Source: Corynebacterium sp. 21KM1197 (lineage in GTDB: Bacteria > Actinomycetota > Actinomycetes > Mycobacteriales > Mycobacteriaceae). Taken from it: DNA of 64,000 nucleotides. Shown here one piece after another: positions 38,679-47,411 of the stretch. Where the stretch lies: positions 2,322,361-2,386,360 of the forward strand of contig NZ_CP123907.1 in the NCBI RefSeq assembly GCF_033783015.1, given 5' to 3'. Below the pieces are notes generated by a model. The model had not been told where the DNA came from. It did no database searches and saw nothing but the letters and a program-made list of their open reading frames with translations. Position numbers and translations under genes: made by a program. The stretch's first letter is position 1; every line of letters begins with the position of its first letter.

Positions 38679-40016
38679 ATGTCCGATACCCACCCCCTGC
38701 TCCCGGCATACTTTGGGGAGTTCGGCGGCCAGTTCGTCCCCGAATCCCTCATTCCCGCCCTCGATCAGCTAGAGCGCGCCTTTGTAGACGCCCTCCAGGA
38801 TGATGCGTTCATGGAGGAATACCGTTCCCTCCTCCGCGATTACCTCGGGCGCCCCACCCCCCTCACAGAGTGCCGCAATGTTCCACGTGAAACATCCCCG
38901 GCGGCTTCGGCTTCCTCATCAGCCCTCCCGAACCCATCGGGCCCGGCTTCCTCGGAATCCCCGGAAACTTCGTCCACTTCGGACTCCCCGCGCGTGCGCA
39001 TCTTCCTCAAGCGCGAGGACCTGGTGCACGGCGGTGCCCACAAGACCAACCAGGTGATCGGACAGATTCTCCTGGCCAAGAAGATGGGCAAGAAGCGCAT
39101 TATTGCCGAGACCGGCGCGGGCCAACACGGAACCGCCACGGCCCTCGCCTGCGCCCTGCTCGGCATGGAATGTGTGATCTACATGGGTGCCAAGGACGTG
39201 GAGAGACAGCAACCTAACGTCTATCGCATGAAGTTGCACGGGGCCACCGTGGTCCCCGTGGATACCGGCTCCGGCACCCTCAAGGACGCCGTGAATGAGG
39301 CGCTGCGCGATTGGACGGCCACCTTCCACGAATCGCATTATCTGCTGGGCACCGCCGCCGGCCCGCACCCTTTCCCCACGCTGGTCAAGGAGTTTCACCG
39401 CGTGATCTCTCAGGAGGCCAAGGCGCAGATCATCGAGCGCACCGGCTCCCTCCCGGACGTGGTGGTGGCCTGCGTGGGTGGCGGCTCCAACGCCATCGGC
39501 ATGTTCGCGGAGTTCATCGAGGAACCCTCCGTGGAGTTGGTGGGCACCGAGGCCGCCGGGGAAGGGGTGGACTCCGGCCGCCACGGGGCCACCATCACCA
39601 ACGGCCAGGTGGGTATCCTCCACGGGGCGCGCTCCTATCTCATGCGCACCTCCGAGGGACAGGTGGAGGAATCCTATTCCATCTCCGCAGGGCTAGATTA
39701 TCCCGGCGTAGGCCCGGAGCACGCACATCTTTCGGCCACGGGGCGCGCGCACTACGTGGGTATTACGGACGCCGAGGCCCTGGAGGCCTTCCAGATTCTG
39801 GCTCGCCGTGAGGGCATTATTCCGGCCCTGGAATCCTCCCACGCCTTCGCCTACGCCCTCAAGCGCGCCCGCACGGCACAGGAAAATAATCAGGATCTCA
39901 CCATCTTGGTCTCGCTATCGGGTCGCGGCGACAAGGACGTGGATCACGTGCGCCGCACCCTCGACGAGCACCCGGAACTCGTGCTCCCCGAACTCACCCT
40001 GGAGGAAAACCGATGA
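38679..40016 (+). CDS. trpB: tryptophan synthase beta chain
   Basis: TrpB condenses indole with serine using pyridoxal phosphate. The 445-residue protein has the PLP-lysine motif [22 protein letters not shown] and the phosphate-binding [12 protein letters not shown]. Most TrpB proteins are about 400 residues; the excess is a Ser/Ala/Pro-rich insert of some 40 residues between PTPLTECRN and [11 protein letters not shown], which contains a one-mismatch parS site. ATG 38679 has GAAGGGAAA upstream. It overlaps trpA as ATGA. Confidence 0.96.
   Translation: MSDTHPLLPAYFGEFGGQFVPESLIPALDQLERAFVDALQDDAFMEEYRSLLRDYLGRPTPLTECRNVPRETSPAASASSSALPNPSGPASSESPETSSTSDSPRVRIFLKREDLVHGGAHKTNQVIGQILLAKKMGKKRIIAETGAGQHGTATALACALLGMECVIYMGAKDVERQQPNVYRMKLHGATVVPVDTGSGTLKDAVNEALRDWTATFHESHYLLGTAAGPHPFPTLVKEFHRVISQEAKAQIIERTGSLPDVVVACVGGGSNAIGMFAEFIEEPSVELVGTEAAGEGVDSGRHGATITNGQVGILHGARSYLMRTSEGQVEESYSISAGLDYPGVGPEHAHLSATGRAHYVGITDAEALEAFQILARREGIIPALESSHAFAYALKRARTAQENNQDLTILVSLSGRGDKDVDHVRRTLDEHPELVLPELTLEENR
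38879..38894. promoter_or_regulatory. parS: parS-like site (one mismatch) inside trpB
   Basis: TGTTCCACGTGAAACA differs from the consensus at position 5 only. It begins the low-complexity insert of TrpB. Confidence 0.8.
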
Positions 40017-40894
40017 GCCGCTTCACCACCCTCTTTTCCCGCCTGAACAACGAGGGCGCCTTTGTCCCCTTCCTCATGCTGGGCGATCCCTCCCCGGAGG
40101 ATACCCTCGCCATCGTTCGCACCCTCATCGCCGCCGGGGCCGACGCCCTTGAACTCGGAGTACCCTTCTCTGACCCCGTGGCCGATGGCCCCACCATTCA
40201 AGCCTCCCATGTCCGCGCGCTGGCCGGGGGAGTGGGCCTTGCCGACGCCCTCGCCTTAATCCGCACGATCCGCGAGGAGTTTCCGCGCCTTCCCTTGGGG
40301 ATACTCGTGTACGGTAACGTTCCGTTCTCGCGCGGTCTGGATACGTTCTATCGGGAGTTTGCGGAGGCCGGAGCGGACGCGATTCTCCTCCCCGATATTC
40401 CGGTGCGGGAGGGTGCGCCCTTTATCGCCGCCGCCGAACGCGCGGGCATTGATCCCGTGTTCATCGCCCCGGCACAGGCCTCGGAGGCGGTATTGGAGTC
40501 GGTGTCCGCGCACTCCAAAGGATACATCTATGCCGTGTCCCGCGATGGTGTCACTGGCACGGAGAAGCAATCGGAGACCACGGGGCTCAAGGAGGCCGTG
40601 GAACACGTTGCCCACTTTGGCGGTGCCCCCATTCTCTTGGGCTTTGGTATTTCTCGTCCAGAGCACGTGCGAGCCGCCGTGCAGGCCGGGGCTGCGGGAG
40701 CCATCACCGGTTCCGCCATCACGCGGATCGTGGAAAAGCATTGCGTGCCCGACGCCTCGCGTTCCTCTCACCCCGAGTCCCACTCCAGGTCCCACTCCGA
40801 ACACGATCTCCCGGCCTATCGGGTGGATAACATGGAGGCGCTTCAGGCGGAACTGGGGGAATACGTGCGAGAGATGAAGAAGGCAACACTGTGA
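40013..40894 (+). CDS. trpA: tryptophan synthase alpha chain
   Basis: TrpA cleaves indole-3-glycerol phosphate and channels indole to TrpB. The 293-residue barrel has the catalytic region [13 protein letters not shown] (Glu in [17 protein letters not shown]), [12 protein letters not shown] and the phosphate loop [14 protein letters not shown] short His/Ser-rich insert ([15 protein letters not shown]) precedes the last helix. ATG 40013 overlaps the trpB stop. It ends the operon; no clear terminator follows within the 62 bp to the next gene. Confidence 0.96.
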   Translation: MSRFTTLFSRLNNEGAFVPFLMLGDPSPEDTLAIVRTLIAAGADALELGVPFSDPVADGPTIQASHVRALAGGVGLADALALIRTIREEFPRLPLGILVYGNVPFSRGLDTFYREFAEAGADAILLPDIPVREGAPFIAAAERAGIDPVFIAPAQASEAVLESVSAHSKGYIYAVSRDGVTGTEKQSETTGLKEAVEHVAHFGGAPILLGFGISRPEHVRAAVQAGAAGAITGSAITRIVEKHCVPDASRSSHPESHSRSHSEHDLPAYRVDNMEALQAELGEYVREMKKATL

Positions 40895-40956
40895 CTTAAA
40901 ATCACTTAGGCTCCGCTTGCTTTTCCGCGGGACCTTGGCGGCGCATACTGGGAGGC

Positions 40957-41340
40957 ATGGTCGAATCTCAGCTTCCCCCGTGCAGCCGCCGCCTCTTTCT
41001 CCTGGGGAGCGCCACTACCTTCGCCGGAGCGGTACTCGCCGCCTGTGGTTCTGGCCCCTCCGAGGAAATCGCGGCCACCGATGTCCCCGTGGGCAGCGCC
41101 GTGATCGTGGGGGACTTCATCATCGCCCAGACACAGCAGGGCCAATACCGCGCCTACTCCACCACCTGCCCACATCAAAGCAGCAAGATCACCGAGGTGG
41201 AGGGGGAGACTGTGCGCTGCACCGCCCACAATTCCGTGTTCTCTCTCAGCGATGGCTCGGTGGTGGAGGGCCCGGCTCGTGCGCCACTGACCGAGGGCAG
41301 CGTGGAGGAAAAGGGAGCAAACCTGAGCGTGAGCCTCTAG
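40957..41340 (+). CDS. Rieske [2Fe-2S] lipoprotein
   Basis: The 127-residue protein has a twin-arginine-like signal (SRRLFLLGSATTF) running into a lipobox (VLAAC, Cys near residue 30), so the mature protein should be folded before export and lipid-anchored outside. The Rieske motif is complete: CPHQ near residue 71 and CTAHNSVFSLSDG near 91, with two Cys and two His as cluster ligands. It is a small stand-alone Rieske domain, possibly an electron carrier or repair protein. It follows trpA by 62 bp on the same strand and precedes the BASS-like carrier by 20 bp. Confidence 0.88.
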   Translation: MVESQLPPCSRRLFLLGSATTFAGAVLAACGSGPSEEIAATDVPVGSAVIVGDFIIAQTQQGQYRAYSTTCPHQSSKITEVEGETVRCTAHNSVFSLSDGSVVEGPARAPLTEGSVEEKGANLSVSL

Positions 41341-41360
41341 CACCCTCTAAACTCTCCTGA

Positions 41361-42356
41361 ATGAGCCTGCTGAAACGCCAAGACCCCCTCATCTTTCTCA
41401 TCATCGCCGCCGTGCTGGTGGCCATCGTGGTACCCGCCCGTGGTTCCTTTGCGGAGGCATTTTCCACGGCCACCTCCGTGGCCATCGCGGTGCTCTTTTT
41501 CCTCTATGGCGCTCGGCTTTCCACTCAGGAAGCCCTGCGCGGGCTCTATCACTGGCGGCTTCACCTGTTGATCCTCGCATTCACGTTCCTTGTCTTTCCC
41601 CTCCTCGGGCTGGCACTCAAGCCCCTCACACTCTTCCTCTCGGAGGATCTTTACCTGGGCATCCTCTTTCTGACTCTGGTGCCCTCCACGGTGCAGTCCT
41701 CGGTGGCGTTTACCTCCATCGCCAAGGGCAACGTGGCGGGGGCCCTCGTGGCGGCCTCCGTGAGTAACCTCGCCGGGGTATTCTTCACCCCCTTGCTTGT
41801 TTTCGCCTTCATGAACTCTCGTTCGGGTCTGCACATTGATGCCTCCGTGTTCCTGGACATCGCCCTGCAACTCCTCGTTCCCTTTATCCTGGGGCAACTG
41901 GCGCACCGCTGGATCAAGGGCTTTGCGGCGCACAAGGCCACCAAGATCGTGGATCGTGGCTCCATCACCATGGTGGTCTACTCCGCCTTTTCCGCTGGCA
42001 TGGTCAGCGGGGTATGGCAATCCACCTCCGTGGCGGAGATCCTTTTTCTCATCGCACTCTCCATCGCCCTGGTGGCCTTCATGCTGTGGCTCACCCGCGT
42101 GAGCGCCCAGCGCCTGGGGTTCGATAGGGGAGACGTGCTAGCGGTGCAATTCTGCGGCACCAAGAAGTCCCTGGCCTCGGGCCTGCCCATAGCCTCAGTG
42201 ATCTTTGGGGGCGCATCCCTGGGACTATTAATCCTGCCTTTGATGATCTTCCACCAGGTGCAGTTGATGATGTGTTCCTGGTTGGCCTCCCGCTACGCCC
42301 GCCAGGCAGAGAACGCCGCGGAGGGTTCCGCGAAGAGTCCAACGGAAAACTCGTAG
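41361..42356 (+). CDS. bile acid:sodium symporter-like (SBF-like, Rch1 type) membrane carrier
   Basis: The 331-residue protein has about ten membrane helices and the SBF_like signatures FLYGARLSTQEALRGLYHWR, LTLVPSTVQSSVAFTSIAKG and AVQFCGTKKSLASGLPIASV. Fungal Rch1 relatives affect calcium homeostasis; bacterial members remain largely uncharacterised. ATG 41361 follows the Rieske gene at 20 bp, and the two may be co-transcribed. Confidence 0.88.
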   Translation: MSLLKRQDPLIFLIIAAVLVAIVVPARGSFAEAFSTATSVAIAVLFFLYGARLSTQEALRGLYHWRLHLLILAFTFLVFPLLGLALKPLTLFLSEDLYLGILFLTLVPSTVQSSVAFTSIAKGNVAGALVAASVSNLAGVFFTPLLVFAFMNSRSGLHIDASVFLDIALQLLVPFILGQLAHRWIKGFAAHKATKIVDRGSITMVVYSAFSAGMVSGVWQSTSVAEILFLIALSIALVAFMLWLTRVSAQRLGFDRGDVLAVQFCGTKKSLASGLPIASVIFGGASLGLLILPLMIFHQVQLMMCSWLASRYARQAENAAEGSAKSPTENS

Positions 42357-42409
42357 AACCGCTCGCGGAACTCCGCAGAGAATTTCAGCGCTCTACTACA
42401 ATGAACCCA

Positions 42410-42727
42410 ATGAGTTCCCCCCTGTTTGTCCGCACCACCCTCACGATCCCCGGGGCCGGTACCGCCACGCACGTGGCGGAGTTGCTCCCCCTCAATCCCG
42501 AACAGTGCCGCATGGTGCGCATTGTGGAGGTCGATCCCGCGGGGAATCCGGTGGGTGCGGCGGCGGGGGATCGTCACTACGGCATGGATACCCCACCGCA
42601 GGAGATCGTGCCCCATCCCGATACTTATGGGGCCTTCCCCGATATTTCCGCCACCCGCCTGGGAGGAGAGGAGTTCCAGGCCCTGTGGGAAAGCGCGCTT
42701 AAAAAGTTTCCCGGCCTCAACACCTAA
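42410..42727 (+). CDS. small conserved-looking cytoplasmic protein, function unknown
   Basis: The 105-residue product starts MSSPLFVRTTLTIPGAGTAT and has no membrane segment, signal or known motif. A TACAAT box at 42397-42402 places the transcript start near 42410, so a leaderless ATG is likely; ATG 42401 would add three residues. It lies 53 bp after the BASS-like gene, and no ribosome-binding site is visible for either start. Confidence 0.6.
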   Translation: MSSPLFVRTTLTIPGAGTATHVAELLPLNPEQCRMVRIVEVDPAGNPVGAAAGDRHYGMDTPPQEIVPHPDTYGAFPDISATRLGGEEFQALWESALKKFPGLNT

Positions 42728-42851
42728 GCCTCGGCGCTCAAACCCACCCGGCACCCAAGCCCGCTCAGACCCTAGGCCCGAACGCCCCAACACCTCATCC
42801 CACCGCACCGCCCACACCCCCGCAACCCACTGTGAACCTGCGAGGAACTAC

Positions 42852-43199
42852 CTAGAACACCACGTTCACCAGGATCATGTACAGGACGGTACCACCCAGA
42901 ATGGACAGGCCCGCCTGCCGCTTCCAGGCGTGCAAACCCAGCGTGGCCCCGGCCGCCAGCAGGGAGGCCCATAGGCCACCAGGGTTATTTCCCTGCCCGG
43001 CCAGGGTGTACACCACCAGCACGACCATCACGCCCACGGGCATGGTCAGCCCCAGGGTCCCCATGAAGCGACTCCGCCGCAATGCCTTCTTGGCGTTATA
43101 GGGGAGTTGTCGCAGCAGCACCGTCACCACCGCCACGGGCAGCAACACCGCCGCCACCATGCCCAGGCTCACGCCCTCGGGTAGGCCCAGGTCAGTCAT
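42852..43199 (-). CDS. brnE: branched-chain amino acid exporter small subunit (AzlD/BrnE)
   Basis: BrnE, with BrnF, exports isoleucine, leucine, valine and methionine in corynebacteria. The 115-residue protein has four membrane helices, with the AzlD pattern LPVAVVTVLLRQLPYNAKKA and a C-terminal LSILGGTVLYMILVNVVF. ATG 43199 overlaps the brnF stop (ATGA). Confidence 0.9.
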   Translation of the reverse strand: MTDLGLPEGVSLGMVAAVLLPVAVVTVLLRQLPYNAKKALRRSRFMGTLGLTMPVGVMVVLVVYTLAGQGNNPGGLWASLLAAGATLGLHAWKRQAGLSILGGTVLYMILVNVVF

Positions 43200-44008
43200 T
43201 CTTCCTCCCCGTCGCGCTGTGCAGCCCCTCCATCGGCCGCACCGGGCTTTCCGCGCGTCTCTTTTTCACCCCGCGCATTCCCCGCGCTCTTCCCGTCGGA
43301 AGGCACGCCCCGCGATTCCGCCCAGCGGAAGCGCACCACCAGAATCAGGAAGTACGCCACCAGGGCCACCATGAGCATCTGTCCCGGTGCCACCAGAGCG
43401 GCCACCACGGCCAGGGCACCAGCCAGGAGCGGCAGGGAAATATCCCGATTATTGTCAAAGGATTCCCAGGCCAGCACGATGAAGAGCGCGGTGAGGGCAA
43501 ACTCCATTCCTTTGATGTCGGCCGGAATCACCTGCCCCAGGAGTGCCCCGAGGATGCCGGGAACCACCCAGAGCACCTGGCAGAATATCTGAATAGTCAG
43601 CACTCGCACGCCGCTGAGCGCCCCCGGCGGATGTGCGGAGGCTACGGCATAGGATTCGTCGGTAAGCGCATAGGTGGAGTACGCCCGCCCTGCCTTGCCC
43701 GAAATCGCCTCACGGGGGAAGGTCAGGCCGTAGAAGATGTGCCGGAAGTTCACCATGAAGCCGGTGATCGCGGCGGAGAAGGGGCCGATTCCCGCAGAGA
43801 CCAGGCTGATGGCCAGAAACTCCATCGAGCCGGCGTATATCACCACGGAGAAAATGGGCGTCCACCACCAGGCGTAGCCGGATTGCACCATGAGCACCCC
43901 AAAGGCCAGTCCCAGGGGGATCAATCCCAGGCCCACCATCCACGTATCCGAGAGGCCCGCGCGTATATCCCGCCATGTTTCACGTGAAACATCCCGCGGG
44001 CCGCGCAT
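43196..44008 (-). CDS. brnF: branched-chain amino acid exporter large subunit (AzlC/BrnF)
   Basis: The 270-residue protein has the AzlC pattern: GLIPLGLAFGVLMVQSGYAW, YAGSMEFLAISLVSAGIG, FMVNFRHIFYGLTFPREA and TYALTDESYAVAS, across about eight helices, and a charged C-terminal tail rich in Gly, Glu and Lys. In C. glutamicum brnFE is controlled by a divergent lrp; here no lrp is adjacent. ATG 44008 overlaps the yqgE stop. A perfect parS (43976-43991) covers codons 6-11 (DVSRET). Confidence 0.92.
   Translation of the reverse strand: MRGPRDVSRETWRDIRAGLSDTWMVGLGLIPLGLAFGVLMVQSGYAWWWTPIFSVVIYAGSMEFLAISLVSAGIGPFSAAITGFMVNFRHIFYGLTFPREAISGKAGRAYSTYALTDESYAVASAHPPGALSGVRVLTIQIFCQVLWVVPGILGALLGQVIPADIKGMEFALTALFIVLAWESFDNNRDISLPLLAGALAVVAALVAPGQMLMVALVAYFLILVVRFRWAESRGVPSDGKSAGNARGEKETRGKPGAADGGAAQRDGEEE
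43976..43991. promoter_or_regulatory. parS: parS site (perfect) at the start of brnF
   Basis: TGTTTCACGTGAAACA, exact, in the variable N-terminal tail of BrnF. Confidence 0.92.
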
Positions 44009-44616
44009 TAGTTCTCTCCCGGATCGACGGGGTAGGTGGAAAAGAGCGGCAACGGCATGGGCTGGCGGCGCATGACCTCCGCCCACAAATCGGAGCGCCC
44101 CGGGGCCACCACGTCCGAGGGGAGAGCCGGGGCCACGTACCAGTCCCCGCGCTCGATCTCCTCCTGTAACTGCCCCGGCCCCCATTCCGCATACCCGGCA
44201 AAGAGCCGCATACCCTCGATGTCCTCGGTCAGGGTCGAGGGATCGGCCCCCAGGTCCACCATCACCAGGCGGGTGGCCAGGCGATTGAGATGGGGGTGCC
44301 CATCCGCCTCCACGCCCTGCGCCGGAACCCCCACGCCCACCACGGACTGCTGTTGCAGGGGGCCGCCAATGTACAGCGCCTGGGGCTTGGCCACCACCTC
44401 CAACCACTCCGGCATGACGTTGTACACGGCCAGATCGCTGCGGGAGGCCAGATTCACCCCGAAGGTCAGCACATCGTTGTGCTCGATCACCAGTACCACG
44501 GATCGCGCAAAGGCCTCCGATTCCATGCCCGGGGCCGCCACCAGGAGCATTCCCGGTGCGGGGTCGTTGCGCTCTAGGGCATTAAATAATCTATCCGCGT
44601 AGTATTCCTCGGCCAC
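44008..44616 (-). CDS. yqgE: YqgE/AlgH family protein
   Basis: The 202-residue protein has the DUF179 pattern: PAPGMLLVAAPGMESEAFAR, VVLVIEHNDVLTFGVNLASR, ALYIGGPLQQQSVVGVGV and LFAGYAEWGPGQLQEEIERG. Its biochemical role is unknown; the family is widespread. The GTG at 44616 begins MAEEYYADRLFN. It is translationally coupled to brnF (overlapping TAATG). Confidence 0.9.
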   Translation of the reverse strand: MAEEYYADRLFNALERNDPAPGMLLVAAPGMESEAFARSVVLVIEHNDVLTFGVNLASRSDLAVYNVMPEWLEVVAKPQALYIGGPLQQQSVVGVGVPAQGVEADGHPHLNRLATRLVMVDLGADPSTLTEDIEGMRLFAGYAEWGPGQLQEEIERGDWYVAPALPSDVVAPGRSDLWAEVMRRQPMPLPLFSTYPVDPGEN

Positions 44617-44718
44617 GGCAGCCTCATCCTTCCTTTTCGCGCCACTCGGGCACGGTCACCCCGAGCAACGGGTCCAACGATCACGGTCACACAGTCGCGC
44701 AGTCACGCGCCCACACAA

Positions 44719-46272
44719 TCACTCAGCCCGCTCGGTCTGCCCAGCCCACCACTCTTGCAGAACCTCGATGGCCTCCGAGCGTTCCATCGGCCCGCGCTCC
44801 AGGCGCACCTCCTTGAGGTAAGCCCAGGCACGCCCCACCTCGGGGCCGGGTTTGAGGCCCAGGATCTCCATGATCTCGTTGCCATCGAGGTCCGGGCGCA
44901 CCCGAGCCAGATCCTCCTTGGCCTGAATCTCCTCGATCCGCTCTTCCAGGTGATCGTAGTTGGCCTGCAAGCGGGCCGCTTTCTTTTTATTCCGGGTGGT
45001 GCAGTCCGCTCGCACCAGTTTGTGCAGGCGGGGGAGCAGCGGCCCGGCGTCGGTCACGTACCGCCGCACCGCCGAGTCCGTCCACTGCCCCTCGCTAAAC
45101 CCGTGAAAGCGCATGTGTAGGAACACCAACTGGCCCACGTCGCTCACCATCTGCTTGGAGTACTTCAGCGCGCGCATGCGCTTGCGCACCATCTTCGCCC
45201 CCACCACCTCGTGATGGTGGAAGGTCACCCCACCGCCCGGCTTGGCGGCCCGGGTGGCGGGCTTTCCGACGTCGTGAAGCAGCGCCGCCCAGCGCAGCAC
45301 CAGGTCCGGGCTTTCCCCCGGCTCCTCCTGGTCGATGGCCTGGCGCAGTACCGTCATGGAGTGGGCGTAGACGTCCTTGTGCTGGAGGTGCTCGTCCGGG
45401 GTGAGGTGCAGGCCCGCCACCTCGGGGAAGATGAGGTCCGCTATGCCGGTGCGCACGAGCAGTTCCCAGCCTGCCTCGGGGCGTCGGCCGCCCATGAGTT
45501 TGTCCAGTTCCGCGCGCACCCGCTCCACGGTGATCCGGCTGATCTCCCCGGCCATCTGCCGCATGGCTTCCTCCACGCGCTCGGCCACGCGGATTTCTAA
45601 CTGGGAGACAAAGCGCGCGGCGCGCAACATGCGCAGGGGATCGTCCGCAAAGGATTGCTCCGGGGTGGCGGGGGTGTCTAGTATTCCGGCGCGCAGGGCG
45701 GCAAAGCCGTTCATGGGGTCGTGGAAACGCCCGCGCACCTCACCGCCGGAGCCATCGGAGCTAGCAGAGCCACCGGAACCACCAGCATCACCGGAATCCA
45801 CCGAGAGTTCCACCGCCATCGCGTTGAGGGTGAAGTCCCGCCGCACCAGGTCGCCGTCAAGGGTATCGCCAAACTGCACCTCAGGATTGCGGGTCACACC
45901 GTCGTAGGAATCGGAGCGGAAGGTGGTGATCTCTATTTGTTGGCCGCCCTTTTCCGCGGAGACGGTGCCAAACTCGATGCCGGTATCCCATACCGCCGGG
46001 GCGTATCCCTCCAGAATCTCCTGGATCACCTGCGGCCTGGCGGAGGTGGTGAAGTCCAGGTCGTGCCCCAGGCGGCCCAGCAGGGCGTCGCGCACGGAAC
46101 CCCCCACTAGATAGAGCGATTCTCCGCGCTGAGTGAAGCCCCGCACCAGGTCGCTGAGCACCGGGCTTAACGCGCGCACCGCATGTTCGGCTCGCATGAG
46201 CATTTCCGCTTCCGCGAGTTCCGGTCGTGCTTCGGGCTGTGGTTCCTGGCTCTCCTGGTTTTTCACCCGCAT
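44719..46272 (-). CDS. cca: CCA tRNA nucleotidyltransferase
   Basis: The enzyme adds or repairs the 3' CCA end of tRNAs. The 517-residue protein has the class II nucleotidyltransferase motif LYLVGGSVRDALLGRLGHDLDF, the RRDFTLNAMA motif, the CCA-type DDPLRMLRAARFVSQLE, and a C-terminal HD domain (LRWAALLHDVGKPATRAAK). A Gly/Ser insert (GDAGGSGGSASSDGSGG) interrupts the head domain. ATG 46272 has GGGGAGG at 7-bp spacing, which rejects the longer upstream frame. It is divergent from the NUDIX gene 95 bp away. Confidence 0.95.
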   Translation of the reverse strand: MRVKNQESQEPQPEARPELAEAEMLMRAEHAVRALSPVLSDLVRGFTQRGESLYLVGGSVRDALLGRLGHDLDFTTSARPQVIQEILEGYAPAVWDTGIEFGTVSAEKGGQQIEITTFRSDSYDGVTRNPEVQFGDTLDGDLVRRDFTLNAMAVELSVDSGDAGGSGGSASSDGSGGEVRGRFHDPMNGFAALRAGILDTPATPEQSFADDPLRMLRAARFVSQLEIRVAERVEEAMRQMAGEISRITVERVRAELDKLMGGRRPEAGWELLVRTGIADLIFPEVAGLHLTPDEHLQHKDVYAHSMTVLRQAIDQEEPGESPDLVLRWAALLHDVGKPATRAAKPGGGVTFHHHEVVGAKMVRKRMRALKYSKQMVSDVGQLVFLHMRFHGFSEGQWTDSAVRRYVTDAGPLLPRLHKLVRADCTTRNKKKAARLQANYDHLEERIEEIQAKEDLARVRPDLDGNEIMEILGLKPGPEVGRAWAYLKEVRLERGPMERSEAIEVLQEWWAGQTERAE

Positions 46273-46367
46273 TATTCTACCTCCCCGCCGCGTGCCCACC
46301 CCGTGAAATACCGGGGGAGGGCGCAGCGGAATACCGCAGCCCGCCCCAAGGGGATACCATCTAAGTG

Positions 46368-47411
46368 ATGAATGACAAGGACGAGCGCACGCACCAGGCC
46401 CGCCAGGCCGCAGAGGGCTCAAAAACCTCCGCCGCCCAGGCAACCGGCGGTTCCGGTGCCTCCGGGACGTCCGGCGCTCGCCGTAAACGACGCCGCCGCG
46501 GTGGCCGGGGCCGCAATAATCGCGGGCGCGCGCAGGCCGCCAATAACGCCACCGGCGCCACCGGCGCACAAGGGGGCCAAGGGGCACGAGGAACACAAGG
46601 CTCGGAAGGCTCGGCAAACCCCGCAGCCCCCTCGCGGCCCTCCCAACCGCACAAGCCCGCCGCGCAAACCGGACACCCCGGCGAGGACCAATCCGGCAAG
46701 GACTCCGCCTCCCAGCCCCGCCGCAGGCGACGTCGTCAGGGCGGCAAAGGAGCGAGCAAGGGAACGGGCAAGAACTCCCAGCGCTCCGGGAATCGTCGCG
46801 GCCAGCGCGGCGGGCATTCCCAGCGGCGTTCCTCCGCGCGCGGCGGCCGCAACGGCCATCTCCGCCGGGGCCCGCACCCTCGCCGGGGCGCGGCCGCCGT
46901 CTCGAACTTTGACACGCGGCGGGAAACCTCCGCCGGCGGCCTGGTGGTTTCCGGCCTAGCCGAGGCGGTGGCCGCCGATGGCAGCGTGGATCTTTCGCGG
47001 CTGTACGTGGCACTGATCGGACGCCTAGATCGGCGGCGGCGCCTGCTGTGGTCCATGCCCAAGGGACACGTGGAACCGGGGGAGGATCAACGGGCCACCG
47101 CGCAGCGCGAGGTCTGGGAGGAAACGGGAATCAGCGGCGAGGTCTTTGCGGAACTCGGCGTGATTGATTACTGGTTTGTGTCCGAGGGCGTGCGGATTCA
47201 TAAGACGGTGCACCACCACCTGCTGCGCTACGTGGATGGCTACCTCAACGATGAGGACCCGGAGGTCACCGAGGTTTCCTGGATCCCGGTGCACCAACTC
47301 ATCGAGCACCTGGCCTACGCCGACGAGCGCAAATTGGCCCGGGTGGCGCACGATATTCTCCCGGATCTGGCCCGCGCGGAAAAGCGAGCAGGGAGGCGCA
47401 CCCCTCGATGA
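46368..47411 (+). CDS. NUDIX hydrolase with a long Arg/Gly-rich tail (MutT4-like)
   Basis: The 347-residue protein has a C-terminal NUDIX domain with a complete box ([20 protein letters not shown], then TGISGEV), preceded by about 185 residues of low-complexity Arg/Gly/Ser/Gln with clusters such as [14 protein letters not shown]. Position upstream of a DUF6049 gene and murJ matches mycobacterial mutT4 (Rv3908). The tail resembles RGG RNA- or DNA-binding regions, so the enzyme may be held to nucleic acid. A TACCAT box at 46355-46360 suggests a leaderless start at GTG 46365 or ATG 46368. Confidence 0.88.
   Translation: MNDKDERTHQARQAAEGSKTSAAQATGGSGASGTSGARRKRRRRGGRGRNNRGRAQAANNATGATGAQGGQGARGTQGSEGSANPAAPSRPSQPHKPAAQTGHPGEDQSGKDSASQPRRRRRRQGGKGASKGTGKNSQRSGNRRGQRGGHSQRRSSARGGRNGHLRRGPHPRRGAAAVSNFDTRRETSAGGLVVSGLAEAVAADGSVDLSRLYVALIGRLDRRRRLLWSMPKGHVEPGEDQRATAQREVWEETGISGEVFAELGVIDYWFVSEGVRIHKTVHHHLLRYVDGYLNDEDPEVTEVSWIPVHQLIEHLAYADERKLARVAHDILPDLARAEKRAGRRTPR

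Noticed and set aside
46273..47013. N-terminal extension of cca in the same frame
   Set aside because: The extension is antisense to the NUDIX tail and lacks homology; ATG 46272 has an excellent ribosome-binding site.
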